A stretch of DNA of 64,000 bases, from assembly GCF_009649785.1 (NCBI RefSeq), contig NZ_WJOK01000019.1, positions 1 through 64,000 of the forward strand. The letters run 5' to 3'. The notes beneath the pieces were generated by a model. That model did not search any database, had not been told where the DNA came from, and saw only the letters and a program-made list of their open reading frames with translations. Shown here piece after piece: positions 56,928 to 64,000 of this stretch. This DNA comes from Agrobacterium tumefaciens. GTDB taxonomy: Bacteria > Pseudomonadota > Alphaproteobacteria > Rhizobiales > Rhizobiaceae. The number at the start of each line of letters is the position of its first letter. The stretch's first letter is position 1. Both the position numbers and the translations under genes were made by a program.

Positions 56928-57262
56928 GTCTTTCCCCTGGGCATGACCTCTAATGAGCCACGCCTCGTTTATGTTAATTATAGGGAGAACCTTTTCGATT
57001 AGCCCCCACCTGCAAAATGCATATCGTGTTCGCTAAAAATGTGAAGTCAAAAACGGGCGATCCTGCACAAAATTTGGAATTTCCACATTCGTTGCCGTTT
57101 TCCCGATCAGAATAGCCAGGATTTCGGCAGTAAGTGCTAAAAAAATGGCGTTCGAATGCTTATTTCAGTGTTGCCTGACGCATTGTTTGACGGGTGGCGG
57201 GCAAAAGAGTAGCGAAATAGAGGGGCAAAGGATCCCCGGCACGAAATGGCAACGGCAACAAG
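56928..57262. other. divergent intergenic region livH / cysQ
   Basis: 335 bases containing the promoters of the liv operon and cysQ. It is AT-rich near 56970-57070 (AATTTGGAATTTCC, TTAATTATAGGG). I see no gene, no repeat of the other families and no clear operator. Confidence 0.5.
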
Positions 57263-58057
57263 ATGATCGACATATTGACGAAAGCGGCGCTGGACGCCGG
57301 GCAGGCAATCATGGTGGTCCATCGCGCCGGGCCACACGTATCGTACAAGGACGATTGCTCACCCGTGACCGAGGCAGACCAGCGGGCGGAGGTGATCATT
57401 CTGCAGGCACTGGCTGCGCATTTTCCCCAAATCCCGGTCATTGCCGAAGAAGCGGTCTCGAACGGCATTCTGCCGGAGACAGGCACGGAATTTTTTCTGG
57501 TCGATCCGCTGGATGGGACCAAGGAATTCATTTCCGGCAAGGATGATTTCACCGTCAATATCGCCCTGATCAGAAACGGCGTGCCGGTTGCAGGCGTGGT
57601 TTACGCCCCCTGCCGCGGCCAGGCCTGGACCGGCAAGGACAACAGCGCCGAAAAGCTCGCAATATCAGGCGAAGGCGCGATCCTCGCGCGCCACCCCATC
57701 CGGGCACGCCAGCGCGGCGCCTCCCCCGTGGCGCTGATCAGCCGCTCGCACTGTACCGCGAAAACGGAAGCCTTCGTGGCCGAACACGGCCTGAAAGACT
57801 GCATTTCCGTCGGTTCCTCACTGAAATTCTGCATGCTGGCGGAAGGTGCTGCCGATATCTATCCCCGCTTCAGCCGCACCATGATGTGGGATACGGCGGC
57901 AGGCGACGCCGTACTGCGCGCCGCCGGTGGCAGAACGCTGGATTGCGAGGGGCGGCTGCTTGCCTATGAGGTGAGAGGCGATGGTGAAGATGCACTCGCC
58001 AACCCGGATTTCATTGCCGAGGGCGCAATGGCAGCGACGGTGGAAATTGCGACATAA
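57263..58057 (+). CDS. cysQ: 3'(2'),5'-bisphosphate nucleotidase CysQ
   Basis: A 264-residue FIG-superfamily phosphatase cleaving 3'-phosphoadenosine 5'-phosphate (PAP) made in sulfate assimilation. Metal-binding motifs: VTEADQRAE, IAEEA, VDPLDGTKEFISG (DPxDGT) and MMWDTAAGDAVLRAAGG (WDxAAG). It is separate from sulfate genes here and is monocistronic, followed by RIME-like copy D. Confidence 0.92.
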   Translation: MIDILTKAALDAGQAIMVVHRAGPHVSYKDDCSPVTEADQRAEVIILQALAAHFPQIPVIAEEAVSNGILPETGTEFFLVDPLDGTKEFISGKDDFTVNIALIRNGVPVAGVVYAPCRGQAWTGKDNSAEKLAISGEGAILARHPIRARQRGASPVALISRSHCTAKTEAFVAEHGLKDCISVGSSLKFCMLAEGAADIYPRFSRTMMWDTAAGDAVLRAAGGRTLDCEGRLLAYEVRGDGEDALANPDFIAEGAMAATVEIAT

Positions 58058-58450
58058 GCCTGCGAGGAGACCGCTAGACCTCCTTCGGTGATCAGGCGTT
58101 TTTAGGCGTTCGCTGCGGTGTCTGCGGCTTACCCCCCTTTGCCCTGCCGGGCATCTCTCCCACAAGGGTGGAGATCGACTCGTGGCGGGGTCCCGCCAAT
58201 CTCGACGTTTGAGAACGAAGCGGGGGTAGCGATCTTGCTGATCTCCCTCCTTGTGGGGGAGATGCCCGGCAGGGCAGAGGGGGGTGAAGCCGCAGGCACC
58301 TGAGGCCCCTTGCCAACTCATGCCATCTCAGCAACCACGGAATGCACTCCCTACCGAAGCCGCAAAAATAATTTCATCCCCGCTCATCCCCGCCCCGCCG
58401 CGCCGCATCACAATCGCCGGCGAACAGCCACGGAGCGCGGAAGAGACATC
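58058..58450. other. gene-free gap with RIME-like copy D
   Basis: 393 bases between cysQ and the DUF2793 gene. Apart from the repeat (58131-58287) I see only a short stretch upstream of the next ATG with GGAAGAG as a possible ribosome site. No further gene is supported. Confidence 0.6.
58131..58287. repeat. RIME-like palindromic repeat, copy D
   Basis: About 157 bases with ends CCCCCTTTGCCCTGCCGGGC and GCCCGGCAGGGCAGAGGGGG. Inner arms hold a hairpin related to copies A-C (CTCCCACAAGGGTGGAG) but more diverged. It lies between cysQ and the DUF2793 gene. Confidence 0.82.
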
Positions 58451-59494
58451 ATGACTGAACAGACGGCGAGACTTAGGCTTCCTTATATCCTGCCCTCGCA
58501 GGCACAGAAACACGTCACCCACAACGAGGCGCTGCAGCGGCTGGACGCGATCGTCCAGCTGGTCGTCAAGGACGTGGTCGCCGCCCCGCCCGACAATGCG
58601 CCGGAGGGAGACTGCTTCCTGCTCTCGCTTGACGCCGCTGGCGACTGGGCGGGCAAGGGCGGGAAGCTTGCCTTCCGGCAGGACGGTGCATGGCTGCTGA
58701 TAGCGCCGCAACCCGGCTGGACGGCATGGTTTGCCAGCGAGGGTAAACATCGCGTCCTGCGGGACAGCGCATGGCGGGACGTGCCGCTGCCTGCCGCAGC
58801 GACCCTCGAAAGGCTTGGCATTGGCACACAGGCCGATGCCACCAACCGTCTGGCGCTTGCCGCCCCCGCCAGCCTCTTCACCCACACAGAAGAGAACGGC
58901 AACCACCGCATGGCGATCAACAAGGCGGCAAAGGCCGATACTGCCTCGCTGCTGTTCCAGTCCGGCTGGAGCGGCCGGGCGGAAATGGGCCTTGCAGGCA
59001 ATGACGGTTTTTCGATCAAGACCAGCGCCGACGGCATTTCCTGGCACACGGCCCTTTTGTGCAGCGGCGACGGCAGGGTCACGATGCCGAACCGGCCCGT
59101 GGTTCTGGCCAGCCTGCCTTCGGGCACGACGAGGCCGGCCAACGGCTCGGCTTCGGGGTTTTCGATGCTCTTCATCGATGAGGGTGGTTTCGTTCTCGGC
59201 GACGCGGTCGGCACAGGCGGCGGAAGGGAACTCGTCGTTCCCGTGAAAGGTCTCTATCTGGCCACCCTGTCGCTTGCTGTGGTGTCCTCATCCGGGCACC
59301 GGGTTTCGCTTGCCGTCAACGGCGCGGCTGGCGGCCTCACTGTAGCGGGCAACGCCTCCAATGCCGGCACCTCGCAGTCGACGACCCTTATCCTGCCCCT
59401 CAATGCCGGCGATCGCCTGCGGCTGGTGCATGAGGGAACCGCGGAATTTGTCCACGGCAGCGGGAAAACGTGCCTTTCGCTTGCGGCGTTGTGA
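58451..59494 (+). CDS. DUF2793 protein with C1q-like C-terminal module
   Basis: A 347-residue protein. Residues about 5-90 are DUF2793 (LRLPYILPSQAQKHVTHNEALQRLDAIVQL...PPDNAPEGDCFLL), a family found in phage-tail and gene-transfer-agent contexts. A middle part (about 140-225) follows. The last 120 residues (GRELVVPVKGLYLATLSL, VSLAVNG, SQSTTLILPLNAGDRLRLVHEG) have the strand order of a C1q/TNF jelly roll. ATG at 58451 is used; the frame upstream runs into the repeat. No signal peptide. It may be a secreted or phage-tail adhesin, but no phage genes are near. The C1q call is my reading, not a search. Confidence 0.65.
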   Translation: MTEQTARLRLPYILPSQAQKHVTHNEALQRLDAIVQLVVKDVVAAPPDNAPEGDCFLLSLDAAGDWAGKGGKLAFRQDGAWLLIAPQPGWTAWFASEGKHRVLRDSAWRDVPLPAAATLERLGIGTQADATNRLALAAPASLFTHTEENGNHRMAINKAAKADTASLLFQSGWSGRAEMGLAGNDGFSIKTSADGISWHTALLCSGDGRVTMPNRPVVLASLPSGTTRPANGSASGFSMLFIDEGGFVLGDAVGTGGGRELVVPVKGLYLATLSLAVVSSSGHRVSLAVNGAAGGLTVAGNASNAGTSQSTTLILPLNAGDRLRLVHEGTAEFVHGSGKTCLSLAAL

Positions 59495-59685
59495 GGAAAA
59501 CAACCGATGGACGATAAAAAACACGATTTTTGGAAAAATTTTTTCCCGACAAAATAAGGCGACTCGAACAAATCGGGCGAAACCGTTCAAATTCTTAATA
59601 AATTGTCACGAACTGCTTAGGCAATTTTTAAAGGTACGGGGCTAAAGTTCCCGTCATATGGTCTTGAGTTTGTATAGAGTGTCCA

Positions 59686-59961
59686 ATGACCGAAATGATA
59701 CGCCCACGAGTTAAATATGTCATCGGCCCCGATGGCAGCCCTCTGACGATTGCGGATCTTCCGCCGTCAAATACCCGTCGATGGGTTATTCGCAGAAAGG
59801 CAGAGGTCGTCGCCGCCGTGCGCGGAGGACTTCTGAGCCTTGAGGAAGCCTGCGAGCGTTATACGCTCACCGTCGAAGAATTCCTGTCCTGGCAGTCGTC
59901 GATTGCCGATCATGGCCTTGCAGGCCTGCGCACGACGCGCATTCAGCAATATCGCCACTAA
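59686..59961 (+). CDS. sciP: CtrA inhibitor protein SciP (DUF1153)
   Basis: A 91-residue DUF1153 protein identical in plan to SciP, the small CtrA-binding protein that blocks CtrA-driven transcription in Caulobacter. MIRPRVKYVIGPDGSPLTIADLPPSNTRRWVIRRKAEVVAAVRGGLLS...SLEEACERYTLTVEEFLSWQ forms a helix-turn-helix-like domain. CtrA is 2.1 kb away on the same strand. A terminator follows 47 bases after the stop. Confidence 0.93.
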   Translation: MTEMIRPRVKYVIGPDGSPLTIADLPPSNTRRWVIRRKAEVVAAVRGGLLSLEEACERYTLTVEEFLSWQSSIADHGLAGLRTTRIQQYRH

Positions 59962-60007
59962 ACCAGTGCGCCGGCGCGGCAACGCGCCCAAACCGAACTT
60001 CCAAAAC

Positions 60008-60037
60008 GCCCCGTCGCATCGACGGGGCTTTCGGTTT
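60008..60037 (+). terminator. terminator of sciP
   Basis: A 9-base stem GCCCCGTCG / CGACGGGGC with a 3-base loop, then TTTCGGTTT. Confidence 0.85.
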
Positions 60038-60181
60038 GATTTTGGATTTCCCCTGAAAATTGCCAGACACAGCCGGTGACTGTCACCGGTTTGTGTCCAC
60101 TGCGTTCGCTATCCCGCTGTTTCAATTCAGGCGCAGGCCGTTACAGTGGAAAAAACGAAAAGCAATGCGAAGGCAGAGATC

Positions 60182-60463
60182 ATGGATATCAAGACAACCG
60201 AAACCGGATCGCGCGGCGAATATTCGGCAACCATCGACGGCCACAAGGCCGAGATGACCTATTCGCGCACCTCCCCTTCCCTCATCATCATCGACCATAC
60301 CGGCGTGCCCGATGCACTGCGGGGCAAGGGTGTCGGCCAGGCGCTCGCCGCCCATGCCATCGATGAAGCGCGCAAGGGCGGCTGGAAAATCATTCCGCTC
60401 TGCCCCTTCTTCAAGGCTCAGACGCTACGCCACCCTGACTGGGCAGATGTTATCAAGGGGTAA
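60182..60463 (+). CDS. small GNAT-like N-acetyltransferase (YjdJ type)
   Basis: A 93-residue short GNAT. GEYSATIDGHKAEMTYSRTSPSLIIIDHTGVPDALRGKGVGQALAAHAIDEARKGGWKIIPLCPFF shows the RGKGVG acetyl-CoA loop and the PLCPF strand usual in YjdJ-like proteins. Substrate unknown. ATG at 60182 with AAGGCAGAG upstream; an upstream GTG at 60146 would add 12 residues. Monocistronic. Confidence 0.88.
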   Translation: MDIKTTETGSRGEYSATIDGHKAEMTYSRTSPSLIIIDHTGVPDALRGKGVGQALAAHAIDEARKGGWKIIPLCPFFKAQTLRHPDWADVIKG

Positions 60464-60534
60464 CTAGCCAGACGGGCTGAGGCTTGGGACAAACCTCAAG
60501 TTTGTTTTTTAGCGAAAGCGGAGCCCACACGCTC

Positions 60535-60658
60535 CGTCACCCCGGCCAAGAGCCGGGGTCCAGCCAGCTCAAATTCTTGAGCTTAAGGGAATCTTCCGCC
60601 GCGCAGACGCGCGTCGGTTGGATGCCGGATCAGGCCCGGCATGTCGACGGATAGGTTT
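60535..60658. repeat. palindrome-rich dispersed repeat, rhizobial type
   Basis: Contains hairpins CCCCGGCC-AAGA-GCCGGGG and GATGCCGGATCAGGCCCGGCAT plus an inner AAGCTCAAGAATTTGAGCT-like dyad. The shape is that of short palindromic dispersed repeats common between genes of rhizobia; no second copy is in the window. Confidence 0.45.
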
Positions 60659-60672
60659 CAGGCTGCCAGCAA

Positions 60673-60876
60673 TCACGCCACCTTCAGCGGCGGTGTTCCT
60701 GCATGTATGCTCCTTCGAACTTCGGCCCGAAATTCCGGCGTATCCTCGGCGCCATGCACTGCCACGGCATGTTGAACCGCCGCTTCCATGAGCTCCTCCG
60801 GCGTATCGGCTGAGATGGCGATCGAGCATTTGCTGTCGCTCGGGAATTCGCGGCAATCGATATATTGGCGGGCCAT
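60673..60876 (-). CDS. DUF1059 small protein
   Basis: A 67-residue DUF1059 protein: MARQYIDCREFPSDSKCSIAISADTPEELMEAAVQHAVAVHGAEDTPEFRAEVRRSI. Cysteines at about 8 and 17 are usual in the family. Function is unknown. GGAGG lies before the ATG. Confidence 0.85.
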   Translation of the reverse strand: MARQYIDCREFPSDSKCSIAISADTPEELMEAAVQHAVAVHGAEDTPEFRAEVRRSIHAGTPPLKVA

Positions 60877-61188
60877 TTGTTTCCTCCCCGCTTCTGGCCC
60901 ACCCGCGTCCGCGCAGGGCGCGCGTGGGACAAGCCTCCGGCTCTTGGTCGGAACTTCACCAAATTACGCCTTTCCCCGGCCCCGGACAATCGAAAACGCA
61001 GGGATTCCCTGCATCCCTGCCGCGCAAGAAACCGACCGGGCAAGGCGCTGCGGTGCGCCAAAGCAAAAGGCCGCCAACGAGGGGCGGCCTTCCAGAAAAA
61101 AGCATGGGCATCCCGTCATTGAAAGCCGCCTCCTGATCCACCGGCAGCCGTCAATGAGGACGATCCCTATAAGATCTTGCGCCAATAC
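60877..61188. other. gene-free gap with a minus-strand terminator
   Basis: 312 bases with no supported gene. It holds the terminator of the FliJ-like gene (61060-61091) and GC-rich sequence. The small frames seen here are out of step with any family. Confidence 0.5.
61060..61091 (-). terminator. terminator of the FliJ-like gene
   Basis: On the minus strand AAGGCCGCC / GGCGGCCTT with a 7-base loop followed by TTGCTTTGG; the stem starts 97 bases after the stop. The T-rich tract is modest. Confidence 0.7.
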
Positions 61189-61539
61189 CTAGGCGCGGGC
61201 GCGGATCGCTCCGTCGCGGTTTTCCAGTGCCGCCGCCTTTTCATATTCGGCCTGCACCTCTTCCAGAGAAGCCTCTGCGGCTTCCTGCTGGGTCTTCAGC
61301 TCCCGGATCGAGACCTGAAGATTGTCCGCACGCTGACGCGCGGCCTTGGCGAAGGTCGGATATGCGAAGTGGGTCGGATCGGTAATGCCGGACTTGCTCT
61401 CTTCCAGCGATATCTGATGCACCAGTTCCTTTGCCATCCGCTCAAACTCGGACATCATCTGCTGCAACTGGCTAAGTTGCCGGCGTTTTTCATTAACCTG
61501 AAATTCTTTCAGGCGAACCAGGCTGTCACGCGACTTCAT
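61189..61539 (-). CDS. FliJ-like coiled-coil protein
   Basis: A 116-residue protein that is nearly all helical: RDSLVRLKEFQVNEKRRQLSQLQQMMSEFERMAKEL...QQEAAEASLEEVQAEYEKAAALENRD. The two long amphipathic helices with an N-terminal RLxxFxVxExRR pattern are those of FliJ, the flagellar export chaperone. It faces ctrA divergently; flagellar and CtrA genes are neighbours in alphaproteobacteria. Other flagellar genes are absent. ATG at 61539 preferred over 61545. Confidence 0.7.
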   Translation of the reverse strand: MKSRDSLVRLKEFQVNEKRRQLSQLQQMMSEFERMAKELVHQISLEESKSGITDPTHFAYPTFAKAARQRADNLQVSIRELKTQQEAAEASLEEVQAEYEKAAALENRDGAIRARA

Positions 61540-62020
61540 ACGCAATACTCCATGGATAGCGAGACCCGGATCAAAAAGGCACTATGCCCCCTCGATCGGC
61601 CCGTTTAACCCGCCCGCTCAACCGGCCCGGTTAACCCGTTGTGCCGGAATGATTCCCAAAAGTTACCCGGCGTTAATAAAAAAACGCCGCCGTTAACCTT
61701 TCGTTTACGGGCATCGTTAATGATAAACACGATCATTTAAGGGTCGGTAAATGCCAGGTCCAAAAAAACGGGCCCGACGATGTAAGAGTCGATTGAATCA
61801 CTTAGCGAGATATCCTCACGTTAAGCTTCAATTTTGGCGATGGTGGATTCACGTGCAAAAACAGCGAAATGCCAACTTTGCTTAATAAATTCGATACACC
61901 TTGCCAAAGGCAATTAGAATTTGTTAACCATTTGGTGGCAGCCTGCAAATCAGGCAACGTCTGGATCCGCATCGCGCGAGGCAATGATTTACCAATCTGC
62001 GGGCGGCAAAGGGGATAATT
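61540..62020. promoter_or_regulatory. divergent control region fliJ-like / ctrA
   Basis: 481 bases of AT-richer sequence. A CtrA-like half-pair TTAACCTTTCGTTTAC (TTAA-N7-TTAA with one mismatch) lies at 61693-61708, about 310 bases before ctrA and 155 before the fliJ-like ATG. There are several TTAAC motifs (near 61695, 61718, 61925). GGGGATAATT is immediately before the ctrA ATG. I see no gene in this region. Confidence 0.6.
61693..61708. promoter_or_regulatory. candidate CtrA-binding site
   Basis: TTAACCTTTCGTTTAC follows TTAA-N7-TTAAC with one change (TTTAC for TTAAC). It could let CtrA act on its own promoter or on the fliJ-like gene. The match is seen; binding is not shown. Confidence 0.5.
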
Positions 62021-62725
62021 ATGCGGGTTCTACTTATTGAAGACGACAGCGCAACAGCGCAGAGCATCGAACTGATGCTAAAGTCGGAAAGTTTTAACGT
62101 CTACACGACCGACCTCGGCGAGGAAGGCGTGGACCTCGGTAAACTCTACGATTACGACATTATTCTTCTCGATCTCAACCTGCCCGACATGTCGGGTTAC
62201 GAGGTCTTGAGAACCTTGCGCCTTTCCAAGGTCAAGACACCCATCCTCATCCTCTCCGGCATGGCCGGTATCGAGGACAAGGTTCGTGGTCTCGGCTTCG
62301 GCGCAGACGACTACATGACGAAGCCGTTCCACAAGGACGAGCTTGTTGCCCGTATTCACGCAATCGTCCGCCGTTCCAAGGGCCATGCGCAATCGGTCAT
62401 CTCCACCGGCGAGCTGATCGTCAATCTCGATGCCAAGACGGTTGAAGTGGGCGGCCAGCGCGTTCACCTGACCGGCAAGGAATATCAGATGCTTGAGCTG
62501 CTTTCGCTGCGCAAGGGCACGACGCTGACCAAGGAAATGTTCCTGAACCACCTTTATGGCGGCATGGACGAACCGGAACTGAAGATCATCGACGTCTTCA
62601 TCTGCAAGCTGCGCAAGAAGCTCGCAAATGCCGCAGGCGGCGCAAACTACATCGAAACCGTCTGGGGCCGCGGTTATGTCCTGCGCGAGCCTGATGGAGC
62701 CACGGAATTTCTCGAAACCGCCTGA
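62021..62725 (+). CDS. ctrA: cell-cycle response regulator CtrA
   Basis: A 234-residue OmpR-type response regulator controlling cell cycle, division and motility genes in alphaproteobacteria. Receiver domain [20 protein letters not shown] with phospho-acceptor Asp51 ([16 protein letters not shown]), Lys in [18 protein letters not shown]; winged-helix domain with [50 protein letters not shown]. Length equals that of Caulobacter CtrA. The last residues are ETA, so the Ala-Ala degron seen in Caulobacter is only half kept. Terminator follows. Confidence 0.98.
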   Translation: MRVLLIEDDSATAQSIELMLKSESFNVYTTDLGEEGVDLGKLYDYDIILLDLNLPDMSGYEVLRTLRLSKVKTPILILSGMAGIEDKVRGLGFGADDYMTKPFHKDELVARIHAIVRRSKGHAQSVISTGELIVNLDAKTVEVGGQRVHLTGKEYQMLELLSLRKGTTLTKEMFLNHLYGGMDEPELKIIDVFICKLRKKLANAAGGANYIETVWGRGYVLREPDGATEFLETA

Positions 62726-62755
62726 TCCCCTTCAGGATATGGCAGTTTTTAAAAG

Positions 62756-62781
62756 ACCCGCTGGCGACAGCGGGTTTTTTG
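62756..62781 (+). terminator. terminator of ctrA
   Basis: Stem ACCCGCTG / CAGCGGGT with loop GCGA and six following T, 30 bases after the ctrA stop. Confidence 0.92.
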
Positions 62782-62807
62782 TTGCGATTTCATGATTGGA
62801 TAGTGCC

Positions 62808-63323
62808 ATGGACCATTCTATCCCCACCCTCAGAACGGAACGCCTGATTTTGCGCCCGCAGATCATGGCGGATTTCCCCGCCTATCGCGACTTTATGGCG
62901 TCAACCCGCTCCATCGGCGTCGGCGGACCATATGACCTGCCGTCAACCTGGGGCGTTTTTTGTCACGATCTCGCCAACTGGCATTTTTTCGGCCACGGGG
63001 CGCTGATGATCGAACTTGGCGAAACCGGGCAATGTATCGGCCAGGTCGGCATCAATCACGGCCCGCTATTTCCCGAAAAGGAACTGGGCTGGCTGCTTTA
63101 TGGCGGCCAGGAAGGCCACGGTTATGCTGCGGAAGCGGCCTCTGCACTGCGCGACTGGGCATTCGAGACCCTGAAATTGCAGACGCTCGTCAGCTATATC
63201 TCGCCGCGCAACAGCAAATCAGCAGCAGTTGCACAGCGCCTCGGCGGTGTTATCGACCCATTGGCACCACGGTCTGATCCCGAAGACCTTGCCTATCGGT
63301 ATCATCCGCAAAAAGTGACCTGA
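62808..63323 (+). CDS. RimJ/RimL-type GNAT acetyltransferase
   Basis: A 171-residue GNAT. LRTERLILRPQIMADFPAYRDFM opens the RimJ/RimL/SpeG branch; IGQVGINHGPLFPEKELGWLLYGGQEGHGYAAEAASALRDWAFETL contains the acetyl-CoA loop (GGQEGHGYA) and NSKSAAVAQRLGG the C-terminal helix. It may acetylate ribosomal or other amino groups; the substrate is unknown. ATG at 62808; a TTG at 62796 is possible. Confidence 0.9.
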   Translation: MDHSIPTLRTERLILRPQIMADFPAYRDFMASTRSIGVGGPYDLPSTWGVFCHDLANWHFFGHGALMIELGETGQCIGQVGINHGPLFPEKELGWLLYGGQEGHGYAAEAASALRDWAFETLKLQTLVSYISPRNSKSAAVAQRLGGVIDPLAPRSDPEDLAYRYHPQKVT

Positions 63324-63373
63324 AGGATCGGGACGTCGCGCAACGGTTCATCGAGACGTCCCGAACACCTGTC

Positions 63374-64000
63374 TTAATGCATTTCTACGTTCAGGAAGCC
63401 GACAATCGCCTCCGCGATCTGCCGGTGGATGGTCAGGCGGCCCCTGCCCCCGCCGTCACGGCAGACGAAACCTTCCTCCGGTGAAAGCTCCTCGACGATT
63501 TTTTCGCCGTTTGGCTTGCATATCTGCATGAAGCTGAAATGGCTGGCATCCGGTATTTCGCGATAAACTGTGGTCGCCTTTGGCAGATTGCGGGCGATAT
63601 ATTCCGAATCAGCCTTGATGGCGGCAATCTCGGGCGTTTCCACACCGGCGGCCAGAACCAGAACCGGTACATCGACACGTTTCAGCGTTTCCGGCAGGAA
63701 ACCGGCAGCCGGGCCAGCGTCGAGCGCAATCACCGCGCGGATGCGAGCATCGCGCAAATCCATCGAAAGGCGTGGATCGGCCTTGCCGCCGTTAACGATT
63801 CCGACCTTGGCCAGCAACCGTGGCGCCTTGCATTGCGGCAGAGCCTTCTCCGCATTGCAGTCTTTTAGCGCGAGATCCGCGCTGTAGCGGGCGCCAGTCA
63901 GCTCCATGGCGGTCCAGCCGAGAGAATGGCCGATGACCGCGATGCGTGCCCTGTCTATTTTGCCAGCCAGTTGATCGTTATCGAGCAACGCCGTCAACGT
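63374..64000 (-). CDS. alpha/beta hydrolase, partial at window end
   Basis: At least 208 residues of the C-terminal part of an alpha/beta hydrolase; the start lies beyond 64000. The only codon available as a start is a TTG at 63997, so I treat it as internal. Nucleophile IAVIGHSLGW (GHSLG), a capped core with TLKRVDVPVLVLAAGVETPEIAAI, and the catalytic His in IPDASHFSF are visible. It resembles predicted dienelactone hydrolase/esterases (COG4188-like). The cysteines (CNAEKALPQC, CRDGGG) may form a disulfide in an exported protein. Confidence 0.85.
   Translation of the reverse strand, partial: TLTALLDNDQLAGKIDRARIAVIGHSLGWTAMELTGARYSADLALKDCNAEKALPQCKAPRLLAKVGIVNGGKADPRLSMDLRDARIRAVIALDAGPAAGFLPETLKRVDVPVLVLAAGVETPEIAAIKADSEYIARNLPKATTVYREIPDASHFSFMQICKPNGEKIVEELSPEEGFVCRDGGGRGRLTIHRQIAEAIVGFLNVEMH

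Noticed and set aside
61914..61928. Second CtrA-like motif near ctrA
   Set aside because: Spacing is 6 rather than 7 and the first half is TTAG.

Overview
The window reads as alphaproteobacterial chromosomal DNA of the Rhizobium/Agrobacterium group. The best match I can name is the circular chromosome of Agrobacterium (A. tumefaciens/fabrum type). Grounds: a eukaryotic-type glutamine synthetase (GlnII) next to a small divergent GstI-type gene; CtrA and its small partner SciP; a split UreA/UreB/UreC urease with a complete UrtABCDE urea transporter; an FNR-type regulator behind a perfect FNR box that matches Agrobacterium SinR; RIME-like palindromic repeats; and GC-rich coding sequence. I see no rRNA or tRNA gene, CRISPR array or intact insertion sequence. 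Both ends are ordinary chromosome, and the last gene is cut by the window end.

Layout. (1) 0-10.7 kb: a surface-polysaccharide region with a GNAT-like protein, a putative glycosyltransferase, a Tat-exported GH10 xylanase, two family 2 glycosyltransferases, a WecG/TagA enzyme, a Wzz/GumC-type chain-length protein and a phosphomannomutase. (2) 10.8-12.3 kb: group II truncated haemoglobin, DUF423 membrane protein, a small hypothetical and a DUF2325 protein. (3) 12.4-20.3 kb: reductive pyrimidine/hydantoin catabolism. A RutR-like repressor is divergent from an overlapping operon of carbamoyl-amide hydrolase, dihydropyrimidinase, NUDIX hydrolase and an NMT1-type ABC importer, with a RutR-like operator in the divergent promoter. 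(4) 20.5-26.2 kb: an RND efflux pair and sinR. (5) 26.2-35.4 kb, minus strand: ureD-A-B-C-E-F-G interleaved with seven non-urease genes, one carrying sialyltransferase-like (GT29) motifs. (6) 35.4-42.9 kb, minus strand: a polyhydroxybutyrate-depolymerase-like esterase and urtABCDE. (7) 43.2-51.1 kb: gstI/glnII with a sigma-54 promoter, an SDR oxidoreductase, a fused NCS1-transporter/histidine-kinase/receiver protein with its response regulator, and a P-loop ATPase. (8) 51.2-56.9 kb, minus strand: livHMGF, a small membrane protein and livK. (9) 57.2-64 kb: cysQ, a DUF2793 protein ending in a C1q-like module, sciP, small genes, a FliJ-like coiled-coil protein, ctrA, a RimJ-type acetyltransferase and a partial alpha/beta hydrolase.

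How it fits together. Most of 12-57 kb concerns nitrogen: release of ammonia and beta-amino acids from dihydropyrimidines, uptake of urea and its hydrolysis, assimilation by GlnII under sigma-54 control, and branched-chain amino-acid uptake. The transporter-kinase hybrid sits directly downstream of glnII and a dehydrogenase and may sense a nitrogenous solute. The right end is a cell-cycle control island (SciP, CtrA).

Most worth following up: the RutR-like operator, the transporter-kinase with a zinc-ribbon-like cysteine cluster, the GT29-like protein inside the urease operon, the FNR box before sinR, the sigma-54 promoter before glnII, four RIME-like repeats of which three lie inside ABC-transporter operons, and the C1q-like tail on the DUF2793 protein.
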